Source: Naematelia aurantialba
Taxonomy: Eukaryota; Basidiomycota; Tremellomycetes; Tremellales; Naemateliaceae
Length of the DNA stretch: 64,000 nt
Reading direction: 5' to 3'
Assembly: GCA_021527695.1 (NCBI GenBank)
Contig: JAKFAO010000003.1
Span: forward strand, 1,922,001-1,986,000
A program made the position numbers and the translations under genes. The number at the start of each line of letters is the position of its first letter. Position 1 is the first letter of the stretch. Below, in pieces: positions 44,004-53,705 of this stretch. The notes beneath the pieces were generated by a model. The model saw only the letters and a program-made list of their open reading frames with translations. It searched no databases and was not told the origin of the DNA.

Positions 44004-44040
44004 TCATGCCCCATTCGCCTCTCTCAATTTGGCAATAAGC
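43966..44040. repeat. Tandem duplication of the RCC1 3' end
   Basis: TCATGCCCCATTCGCCTCTC and the following CAATTTG.CAAT.AGC occur twice, at 43966 and 44004, with three mismatches. The copy at 44004 contains the RCC1 stop and last codons; the other lies just downstream of the gene. Confidence 0.85.
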
Positions 44041-46669
44041 GCACAGTGCTGTCCGCCCGCCGAGACCTTGTAGGCATTGTACGGCTTGAGCCACTGCCTC
44101 TGTCAGCGTCTGATATCCAGTACGAGGCACTGCACTGACTTTACTGCGTACAAGCGTCGGCACGTTGGCGCTCTCTTGTTGTCCCAGGCCGAGCTGCGCT
44201 TGGACTAAGTTGGTAGAGACATCAGCATGGCTTCGCACGACCGCACGCCTCGAACATGTGGAATCAACAGGGAATGCAGCGGAAGAGTGCTCTTGAGGAA
44301 GGGGAAGGGAAATGGGGAAACGATGTGGAATAACGCACTGCCTAGACCCCACGAGTAGACATGCCCCGAGCGGGACACAGCAAGGTTGTGTCTCGTGCCC
44401 GCTGCAATGTCGGCGATGGGATTGTCCGCAGACTTGGAGTCTTGGTACGATGGGAATTCGGGGACTACCTCGTACGTCTCTGGGATAGGCGGGAAGCAGA
44501 TCTGCAGAGCGTCAGCGCCATTTTCCGTCACTGTCTGTTTGTCATTGTTCAGAACAAGTACAAAGAGCGGCAGGGGTCCGCGCAGAGAGGACGGAACGAC
44601 AGAGCAGCGAGCGTAGGACGCAGACGCACTCTGACTGGTTCGGGGATGTACTCGTCCAACGCAGCGTGGAGATTTGCCTGCGCCGCGCCGACAGCCTGTT
44701 CAGCGAGCCTGCGCTTGTCCTCGTCGTCTTGCTGTTCCGCCTCGCTCAGCGTCCTCTGAGCCGCCTCGAGCTTGGCCGCCTTGGCCTGCTGCATCTCCTT
44801 GCGCCTCGCCAGCACGCCTTGGAACGCCGGATGGTCCTCTGCAATGCCGATCTGGTGCGCGTCGCACCGCCCACATCCCCAGACCTCGCCATTGTCAAAC
44901 AGGAAGATGGTGTGGTGTTCACCACCGGCAATCTGCACGACCTTGGCTCCGCCGTGCTCGTCAGGGTGCAGCGCGTCGACCTGCGTCGGGATGGAGATCA
45001 TGTCTTCCTCTCCACCGCGGGACTCCGACACCCCCGTCTGCCGGAACGTGTTGAGCCCCCACGCCCACACCGTGCCGCTCGAGTCCACCGCAAACGAGTG
45101 GTACGTCCCCGTCGAGACACGGGTGATGTTACGGAGTCCGAGGCGTTCCGGCTCGAGACCATTGAGCTTGCGCCGTTCCATGATTCGGCGACCCAGCTGG
45201 CTCTGCTGGCCGTTTCCCCAGACATAGACGTGTCCAGTCGTCGTGAGCGCCAGCACGTGGTCGGCGCCACACGAGACCTGGACAACCTGCACCTTGGCTT
45301 TTTGCAGCGAGTGCAGCGGCATGGGCGTAAACTGGAACGGCGAGTGACCAGGTACGCCGTCAAAACCCAACACGCCATCATTCGACTACCACGATCAGCA
45401 GGCCGTCCAAACAAAGGAAGAAAGCGATGCCGCTGTCGCTGTCTCACTCTGAAGCTGCCCCACGCCCGCACTTCGCCCTTGTCCGACACCGCCACGCTCA
45501 CACTGTCGCCCGCATCGACCTGGACCGCCCTGAAACCCTCCTTTTCCAGCGACTCGACGACGAGAGGGTACGTCTCGAGGTCCTCGTTAGGAATCGTGGT
45601 CCCCGGGTTGTGTGGATCGGGCACGTCGACGGTGATTCGTCCCAAGGCAGCATTGTCATTGATACCCCACGACCGTACCTGGGGAGTCACTGCATCAGCG
45701 CGCGCCATGATCTTGACTTGGCAACGCAGACACTCACTCGTCCATCTTCGTCGACGGCCAAGGTATGCATCCCGCCACACGCAAGCGTCTCGATGCCTCC
45801 CCTGCCACCTCGGCCGAGTTTCCCCTCCTTCTGCTGCTCGTCCAACCTAGACGCAATGATCAGCTCTTCCCTCTGCCTCTCATGCGGCATTGGAGATAGG
45901 TTCTTCCCCGTTATGTGAGGTTGGACAGAAGTTCTGTCTCATTATGCAGGGTTGGAGATAGGCTCTGCCTTGTGTGCCGGGCTGGAAAGGGACTGACCAT
46001 GTCTGCAGCCTCGGCCGCGGGATCTCGTCCAGCTCGTCCGGCCCCAAGCCGTTCTGTCCCATATCTCCCGTACCCCAGACAAACACCGTACCCGGCGGAC
46101 CCGACGACTCTGACTGGCGTCAGTACCCCGCGGGATTCGTAACATTGGCGTGGGACACGCAAACACTCACTGGGCGGTTGGGGAATGGGATTCTTGAGCA
46201 CCATGCCCAGACTGGACCGACGCCTGGCCTTCTTTTCTTCTCCGGCAAGCTCGGCCACCCTGCCCCTCTTTTTGCCCGCATCGCCATGTCCATTTCCATT
46301 CACGTCTGCAGCACTCCCATGTCCATTGCCATTGCCATTGACACTGGTATTGCCATTGCCATTCACCCTGGCCGTGTCCGCCGATCCCATCTCGACGTCA
46401 CCATTCTCCTGGACAACAGGCTGAACAGTCTGAACAGTCTGAACAGTCTGAACAGTCTGAACAGGCGCGGGCGGGGCAGCACTGCCGCCGCGGCGAGAAG
46501 CCGGCTGGGCGGTAGTCGTCGGCTTAGCGGCGTGGTTCGCAATGATGGCCTTCGCAGGGGGTTTAGAGGCCCGAGACGGGGGCTTGACCGACGGAGTAGC
46601 AGAGGTGCCTGTAGACTCTCAGTGAGAGCAGCTCAATGACTTGAGATGGTACGAACGTTTGGGAGGCAT
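44004..46669 (-). CDS. RCC1, guanine nucleotide exchange factor for Ran
   Basis: Chromatin-bound seven-bladed propeller that loads GTP on Ran. The start MPPK at 46669 has a 13-nt first exon. A basic Ala/Pro-rich N-terminus carries TVQTVQTVQTVQ and GNGNGH repeats and the nuclear-signal-like GKKRGRVAELAGEEKKARRR. RCC1 repeats then follow: GTVFVWGTGDMGQNGLGP, IETLACGGMHTLAVDEDGR|VRSWG, VDAGDSVSVAVSDKGEVRAWG, VSCGADHVLALTTTGHVYVWG, VSTGTYHSFAVDSSGTVWAWG, IAGGEHHTIFLFDNGEVWGCG, IAAGTRHNLAVSRSGHVYSWG, and YKVSAGGQHCALIAKLREANGA at the C-terminus. A charged helical insert of roughly 60 residues (ARRKEMQQAKAAKLEAAQRT...) sits between late blades. One intron (about 45850-45990) contains near-repeats of ATTATG.AGGGTTGGAGATAGG. 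Confidence 0.93.
46421..46463. repeat. 9-bp CAGTCTGAA repeat coding for VQT units in RCC1
   Basis: Five tandem copies encode (T)VQTVQTVQTVQ in the disordered N-terminus. Confidence 0.9.
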
Positions 46670-47143
46670 ACTGTCGTCGCTGCGTGGCGTGGTAGATTCC
46701 AGACGGTAAACAACGGCAAGTTGAAATGACCCCGGCCACTAGAGATGCAGCGCATCAGCCGTATGTCCAGTGCCCCAGGGATGTCCAGCTGGCTATGAAT
46801 CTCGGGTACGTACCAGGTGATGTAGAGTTCAGAAGCTGTTGCTGTCCGATCTTCAAAGACAAGCAGAATGCAGAAGCAAACAGAACGTTGCCGCCAACTT
46901 TTCTGAACGTTCCAAAAAGAAGGCGCCTAGTCTCCGAATGACTAGTGTGGCGCATAGCATGCCTAAGCTAGTCTTTCATGCATTTTACTTTGTCGTTGAT
47001 TGCAAGACAATGCACCGCAACAACACTGGCTCATTAGTTACATACACCCAGAGTGCATGTGTTAGCAACCTTGCGACATGCATGCCTGCGAAAGAAAGAC
47101 ATCGGGCATTGTTGAACGAAAGCGCTCGAGACAAAAAAAACAT
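46670..47143. other. Intergenic between RCC1 and tRNA-Thr
   Basis: Probably holds the RCC1 promoter. No coding or RNA gene is seen apart from the tRNA terminator at its right end. Confidence 0.5.
47133..47140 (-). terminator. RNA polymerase III T8 terminator of tRNA-Thr
   Basis: Eight consecutive T on the minus strand start four bases past the tRNA 3' end. Confidence 0.85.
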
Positions 47144-47234
47144 TGCCCTGACACGGATTCGAACCGTGGATCTTTCGTTCACACGACAACGGTTGTACGA
47201 AACGAACGCCTTACCTAAACTTGGCCATCAGGGC
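47144..47234 (-). tRNA. tRNA-Thr (anticodon CGU) with a 16-nt intron
   Basis: The 91-nt gene folds fully by eye: acceptor stem GCCCTGA/TCAGGGC with discriminator A, D-arm GCC...GGC, anticodon stem TTCGT/ACGAA with loop TT-CGT-A, and T-arm CACGG-TTCGAAT-CCGTG. The intron CAACCGTTGTCGTGTG sits at the canonical position after base 37. It reads ACG codons. The internal B box GGTTCGAATCC is perfect. Confidence 0.93.
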
Positions 47235-48091
47235 GTGTTCGGGCGTGGCGCCAGGGCATTTCGCTTATATACTATTTTGCATGTGAGCGTTTCTCAATTT
47301 CTTAACGCTTGCGGCTCATTGCTGACGCCATACACCGAGCATGTATATACCCCTCAAGCTAATGCACCTCCCTGCTGCCCCGACCCACCTCCGACATTCT
47401 CCTGCACCTGCATGCGTTCCCCCACAAGGCAGAGACTCCTGCGTACCTGCGTTGGTCCCGCATTTGGGCTTTGGAAGACAGGGAAAACTTGGCGCCTTGC
47501 GTTTTGCAAATCACGACATGTACCAGCGCCTGCCCGGGCACTGCGACGACCTGGATGACCGCCGAGCGGAGTTTGCGAGCAATGCGCAGTGCATCATTCC
47601 CGTCTCGCATCCCAGCGACGCGCCTGCTCTGCTCTTCCGCGTGTGTCACCCAGCAAACCTCCACTTTTCCTCTTTGTAGTCTTTGTCATATTTGCCACCG
47701 GCATCTGGGAGATGAGATCTCTCGTCAAAAGCGGCACTGAGAATGTTACTACTAGGCTTATTTCCCCTCCACCTTGGGGCTTTGTCAGCCCAATACATAT
47801 GGTGGAAGGTTTCGATATGAGCAAGATGCTGAATAAAGATGCTTGTGGAGGGCACTCTTAGCCCCGAACCCGCATTGGCCAACACTGGGTATAAATGCGA
47901 GAACGAAGGAGAGGGAGAGACGGTACTGATCATTCTCTCTCCCGCGTCGTTCATTCTTGTTTCCTACTGAGCGCTTCACGCACGCCGCATTTGACCTCCA
48001 CTTACCACCAGGCTCCACTCAAGAGCAGCCTCCACTCGTCTGGATCCCTGTTTTGACCCTTGGACTGACTGGCTCTGTGCCCATCCCAACA
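47235..48091 (+). other. Intergenic: promoter region of the MFS gene
   Basis: No gene is seen. Several short frames lack motifs. A TATA-like element lies near 47890. Confidence 0.5.
47890..47896 (+). promoter_or_regulatory. TATA box candidate for the MFS transporter gene
   Basis: TATAAAT about 200 bp upstream of the ATG at 48092. This allows a leader of roughly 170 nt; an inducible TATA promoter would suit a drug transporter. Confidence 0.4.
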
Positions 48092-50052
48092 ATGTCGTCC
48101 TTGCAAGTACCGCACACCGATACCATGGCGACCGTGATGTCTGCGAACACGATCGACACGATCGAGACGGTCGACTCGTCGCCCCGCGGCCTCTCGCCCA
48201 GTGCAACCATGGTGGACCTGAACAACACGCTGGCATTGCAAAAAGAGAAGACACCTTCCCTGAATTCCGACGAGTTTGACACCCCTATCGCGAGGGCGCT
48301 GGCAGCAGGCGAATCACGGGTGGAAGGGGCGCAAGACGGTGCCCAATTCAAACTATCTCAGACCAAGAAATGGGCACTCCTCGCCATGTTCTCCATGGGC
48401 ATGTTTGTTGATGGTAAGTGTTCACTGAATACGCAATCACGAATCCTCGCTGACATTGGGCAGTGTGGTCGTATTCTGCCTTCTTCATCTTCACAGCGCC
48501 AATAGCGGAAGACTTGGGCGTGCCATTCGAGGCACAAAGTTGGGTCATCGTAGGTGTTCCCTTCTCTACCGTAGAACGGCCCCACTGACGTTCGCAGACC
48601 GCCTACGCAGTGACGTTCTCTGCGTTCCTGCTGTTCTGGGGTCGGGTCTCGGACCTGTACTCTGCCAAGCCGGTATTCGCATACGGCTTCCTGCTACTGG
48701 GTATCCTGAACTTGGTCATCTCGTTCTTGCCGGACATGTACTCGTTCTTCGTCCTCCGCGCAGTCTCTGGAGTCGCCGGCGCGACGCTCATACCGGCGAG
48801 CTTTCGACTCATCGTCGCAGTGTTCGAGCCGCACGAGCTCGGCAAGGCCTTCACGCTGTACGGCATGAGCGGCGCAATTGCCAACGTCTCTGGCATCATC
48901 GTCGCTGGATTTATCGAATACATCCCCACGAGCGGCCAGGGTGCGCCGTGGCGGTGGTTCTTCCGCATTCTCGCGATGATGATCTTGCCGGTCAGCGTGG
49001 GCAGCCTGTACTGGATCCCGAAACCAAGCGGGACGATCGCCGACGTCAAGGGCAAGTGGAAGCGCCTCGACCTCGTGGGCGCGGGCACGATGCTGAGCGC
49101 CATCATGCTCCTCATTCTCGGCCTGACGCTCGGCGCGTCGTACGGCTGGAAGAAGCCCGGCTTCCTCGTCCCGTTCCTGCTCTCGTTCGTTCTCTTCCCG
49201 TGCTTCTTCGTGTGGGAGGCACAGATTCCCGCCGAGTACGCGCTCCTCCCGCCAGCGACATGGCGAATCCCCAACTTTACTCTCCTTGTCGTCTTTGCAC
49301 TGTACATCTATTCTTGGTGGGCGACCAACTTTCTCGCCTTTGTCGACCTATACGTCAGCGTCCGCGGCGAGCAAGCCATCATAGCTGCCGTCCGCCTCTT
49401 GCCAGAGGGCCTCTCGGCCTTGGCTGCCACCCTACTCTTGACGTTCTTCCCGTCCCTCGCGTCCAAACCGCGATGGACTATCGTCGTCGGCATGGTCATG
49501 GCTCTCACTGGGATGGGTCTGTTCATCGGCTCTCACACCCAGATTGGCACCGACTACTGGCGCTACGTCTTTCCGGGTGCCATCATCGGCTCGGCCGGCG
49601 CCATGGCCGCCTTCACCGGCACCAAGTGAGTTTTTCTCTGTATCCACGCATTCCCGAGTCTTCTACCGTTCCCGAGTCTTCTACCGTTTCCGAGTCATCG
49701 ACCGTTTCCGAACCCTTACCCTTTACGCATTCTCGTCTCCACGTACTCGGTGCTGACAACCCGCAGCGTCGGAATTATGACAGCTGTGCCAGGCGAACAA
49801 GCAGGCGTCGCCGGCGCCGTCCTTCAAGTGGCGCTCCAAGCAGGATCCGCAGTCGCGCTTTCCATCCAGGCCGGCCTGCTCACCGTCAACACTGGCTCCA
49901 TCGAGAACTTTGCAAACACCCAGGCGTCGTGGTACTTTGAGCTCGGGTGGGGGATCCTCTGGCTCATCGGGTTCCTGGTGTTTTATCGACCGAAGAAGAA
50001 CGCCCAGAACGACGAGGAGGGCGGCGAGAAGAGGGTCGTCATGGCGCACTAG
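48092..50052 (+). CDS. MFS drug:H+ antiporter, Atr1-like (14 membrane segments)
   Basis: Plasma-membrane exporter of the DHA2/Atr1 type; the substrate is unknown (aminotriazole, borate and toxins are exported by relatives). Exon 1 (48092-48413) encodes a hydrophilic N-terminal tail of about 100 residues and the first helix KKWALLAMFSMGMFVDVWS. Further exons give SWVITAYAVTFSAFLLFWGR, VFAYGFLLLGILNLVISF, the motif-C-like AVSGVAGATLIPASFRLIVA, then MSGAIANVSGIIVAGFI and several more hydrophobic segments, ending WGILWLIGFLVFYRPKKNAQ and a short charged tail. Small introns lie at 48414 and about 48550; a larger one follows GTK at about 49627 and is itself repetitive (TTCCGAGTC units). Confidence 0.9.
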
Positions 50053-50932
50053 GCGGCGCCGAACCCACTCGGCCCTTGAACGTTTAACGACAACGACAGC
50101 CTTCGGTGCCGAGTGCCAACCCCGTGCAGGATCAGCGGCAGCGCCAACTGCCAACGTCAGCTGCCAACGCCAACGCCAACGCCAACTGCCAGCACCAGCT
50201 GCCGACCCCAACCGCCATCCCAATTGCCAACACCAACGTCACCCTTGGCTCCCTCCTCTTACGAGCGTAGACTCCCTTTCGACCGCTGTTCTCGCCATAC
50301 CAACGTACCGTACCAACTTGGTCGGCGTACAATTACCGTCCCAGTCCGCCTAGTAGACCTCTGTACAACCCACGAGCATTAAAGGTAGAGATAGACTCGC
50401 CGTCACGTAGACGTGCTGTAGAGTTTGTTGGACGCGCCATCCATGTATTTCAGTTGTTGTACCCCTTGCCCAGTGACGACGTGACTGCCTGGCTGTCCCC
50501 TGCGACTGCCGGACTGCCCATGAATCGCGCCCCCAGCGCCGCACCACACGTCGAAAGGCATGCGTGCATGCGTGCATGTCCGTGCTAGTGCTGATGCCCA
50601 ATTGAGTTTTCCCCTGCGTCCTAGTCCATCCAGACCATACGCCTACGCCATGCGCCCACGCCATACACCTACGCCTACGCCACACCCCTATCTTAACGCC
50701 ATGCGCCCCAACGCCATCCGCCTACGCCTACGCCTACGCTATACGCCATACGCCATGCTTCCAGCAAACTGACTATCTAGCAAACTACTATCATAGACTT
50801 GGTCTGTAGACCCGCCTCTCCAGTTTGGCGCGACGCCTTCCCCCTCGTCCCGAGCTGGATCTCTGATCTCTGGACGGACCACATACCCACCCGTGCCCGT
50901 GCCGTAACGTAGAGCCCGACCTGCGGGGACAA
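50053..50932. repeat. Convergent intergenic region with GCCAAC and CCTACGCC minisatellites
   Basis: About 50128-50232 is rich in (GCCAAC)n-type units. About 50636-50757 repeats CGCCATGCGCC/CCTACGCCTACG units. No gene is seen; the MFS and GT69 genes converge. Confidence 0.8.
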
Positions 50933-52874
50933 CTAAATCCCGACCTGTGGGCAGTCAGTCCTGCCCTGCCCCTGTTTGTGTCCTGTGACAGCACGGCTCA
51001 CCTCGTTCTGCAGCAGGAACCCGACCCGTCTCTGCGACTTTGGCGCCGTCCTGCCGCCTGTCGTGCGCATCTCCTGGCAAACGAAGCTGTCTGGAGGCCC
51101 CGCCCAGTCCTCCAGCACGTAATTCCCCCCGGGAATCTCGCCGGGCTGCTGTGGCCCGCCAAACAAGTCGAGCGCCAGCTGCGTGTGCGATACGCCGCCG
51201 TACGTCGTCACGCACCGCGGGTTGACCAGTATCCGCGCCGGCGTGAATGCCGAATTGGGGATCAGGAACGCCGACGCCGGCAGGTCTTGCGGTCGCAGTG
51301 GTTCCGGCGCGGGGTTGGCCGCGTCCTCTTCGATCGCGTCCATGTCCGTCCCGGAATCCTCGTCCTCTGCCGCCGCTCGTTCCGCGATATGCCGCTGCTC
51401 CAAGTCCATCTCGACCGGCTCAGGCTCAGGTTGAGGTTCAGGTTCGGGCATCGGGTCCCGCTTGCCGAGCTTGCTTTCGTTGTCGATAGAGCGCTTGTGT
51501 CCCCCGGACAGCTTTTGGTGGCCCGACCGCCGGCCCTCTTTGAGTCCGCCCTTGGCAGCGTCCGTCCACAGGTCACGGCAGAACCACATCTGCGTCGAGT
51601 CCATGCACTGCGTCTCGGGGTCCCAGTTTGGCTGTTCCTGCGTCGTCGACAGGTTGTGGCTCAGCGGCGAGGCACGGTACGAGATGTCGCGGTAGTATGA
51701 TTGCTCGGGGTCCACGACGTGCGAGCCTGATTCGCAGCAGAAGACTTGGAACGGCAAGTGCGCCTTGAACCGCTCGGTCCCGATCGCGTCTCGCGGTGGA
51801 CCCGCTTCGGGCTTTGAGTTGGATTTGGCGTGTCGGAAGAGGTTGCCTTCGATATCTCGCGTTCGCCAGCTGGGATCCGTTAGCTTCAGCCCAGCTTTTT
51901 CATTCTGCAGTCTTGATGGCGGATATCGATACTCACCGGTCAGAGAAGATGAAGAACCCATTGTGCTCTGCCCAGTCCATTCCGCACACCATGGCCGCGT
52001 TGTTGACCTCGCTCACACGCAGACTCTCGAGCACGTCGTTGGGGCACGTAAAGCCTTTCAGCCAGATGACACGGTGGAACTTGATGCTCCTGCGCTGCCA
52101 CAGTTCGTGCAGGGGCTCAAGGGCGAGATTCCGAGCTTCGGCCTCTTCGAGCGGGTAGTAGGTGGCCGCAGGATCGACAGTCATGGGGGGGACGCGCCTG
52201 ATGCGGAAAGCGATGCCCAGGATAGTCATGACTGCTTCACACAGGTCTGCGAGGGTCGGCGTCGAGTCTGTAGATGCCTGGTCGAGCATCGACACAAAGA
52301 GGTTGCGAGTGCCGAGACGGCGCGCGAGCTGAACGATCACCGCGAGCTGATCGACCAGAAAGTGATCGGCCGAGTGAACAACGATAGCAATGTAGTACAG
52401 GTGGTCTTTGCTTGCCAGATCCTCGTAGTGGTCGTCGCGGCTGTTCTGGCCAAAGGGACGGACGAGCGTCGGACATGCAGCGGCGACCCAGCCGTTGAAC
52501 TGCAGGAGATCGTCGACGACGGAGCGCATCACCTGGGTATCCATATGCGCTGTGTCCTTGCCCGTGATAAACGGCTTTTGGAAGCGGCTCCAGAAATCCA
52601 GCGTACCGTCGTTGACTTCCATGTCAAACAGGTCGGGGCGGTTATCGCGCCCGAGCCTCGACTGGAGGAACGGGTATTTGGACACGTCCAGCACCTTGTC
52701 CGTCATGAGCACGCGCTCCAGCACGCCGTGCGACTGGATCTCAGCGGGCGCCGCCGACCCGCCAAAGAACAGCGCCCGCAGAATCAGGATGCTAAGGACC
52801 CCCAGGGCGACGCGGATCGCCAGCCGCTGCGTGTGTGGCGTGAATGACATGGACGGCGTGGGCGTCGTCGGCAT
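50933..52874 (-). CDS. GT69 alpha-mannosyltransferase, CAP59/CMT1 family
   Basis: Type II Golgi-type glycosyltransferase; relatives in Cryptococcus (Cap59, Cmt1) serve capsule polysaccharide synthesis, so a role in capsule or exopolysaccharide is inferred. MPTTPTPSMSFTPHTQR is a short cytosolic tail, followed by a single membrane anchor (LAIRVALGVLSILILRALFF). Family blocks are YYIAIVVHSADHFLVDQL, NLFVSMLDQASTDSTP, FHRVIWLKGFTCPNDVLE, AAMVCGMDWAEHNGFFIFSDR|WRTRDIEG and FQVFCCESGSHVVDPEQSYY. A low-complexity insert (EPEPQPEPEP and an acidic run, about 51300-51480) splits the C-terminal part. The last exon is only VGI-stop after a GTGAGC intron; read-through of that intron is also in frame. An upstream frame to 53093 lacks an ATG context I trust. 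Confidence 0.88.
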
Positions 52875-53705
52875 GTTGGGCGAAATGGGCTGTGGGGATG
52901 TGCGATTCAGCCGTCTGCGAGATTCGTTGAACCCCTTATTGGGGAGAAATGAGGGTGCTGCGAGCGTCAGCGACAGCATCAGTATGCGTCGTTTCCTCGC
53001 CCCAGCCTCTCCATCCGCAGCGCCAGCACGCGCCTTGCAGACGCGACAAGCGATCACAGACAGTCGCAATGAATTCACAAGAGTTCCTGGCAACTCGTCA
53101 CTGCTTCATGGACGAGAGCTCTGGGGTCCTCTCTCACCGCGCAAGTTAGAGCCCCAAAAACGAACACCGTGTACACCAAGCAGCCTCCAAGATTCTACAA
53201 AGACAGGTGGACGGGCACTCACATGAAGATGGAATTTTGCCAGGCTTTCTCCGAGCTACCGAGGTAGCTCAAGGCGGCACCAATAGATCGAGGGGGTGGT
53301 ACAGGTAAACGTGTATCTGACCTGTGAGTATCCCTGCTGGTGGGTGTCGCGGGTGTCGTGTGGTCCTTATAATTCCCGGTTATCCCGGTCTCAAGTCTCC
53401 GCCCTAGATGCACGTAGCTGTCACTTTAGCCTGCGCTGCTGTCGGGGTTATCGTTTCGCGTTTGGTATGCTCGTCGGCTCGACGATGAATCAAAGAGTTG
53501 TGGTGATGAACGCGGTCGATGAGTAAATGGGAGTAACCAGTGTCTCGCTGGAGATTTCTCAGGGTTCCCGTCCGGCAGAACCACGGGTGGAAACCACGTG
53601 GCAAGATTTCTCACCGAAATGCGCTCTCGAGGAGAGATACATGCAATGATGTCTATAATATGTATATGACCTTGGAATGCTACAGGGTTTAAAGTATATG
53701 CCTGA
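52875..53705. other. Intergenic between GT69 and BOR1 genes
   Basis: No gene is seen. The open frame continuing upstream of the GT69 start could belong to a longer N-terminus. Confidence 0.5.

Noticed and set aside
44666..45850. 394-codon plus-strand frame
   Set aside because: Antisense to the RCC1 propeller exons, whose repeats are unambiguous; no motif of its own.
51765..52847. 360-codon plus-strand frame
   Set aside because: Antisense to the GT69 gene, which carries conserved blocks and proper splice sites.
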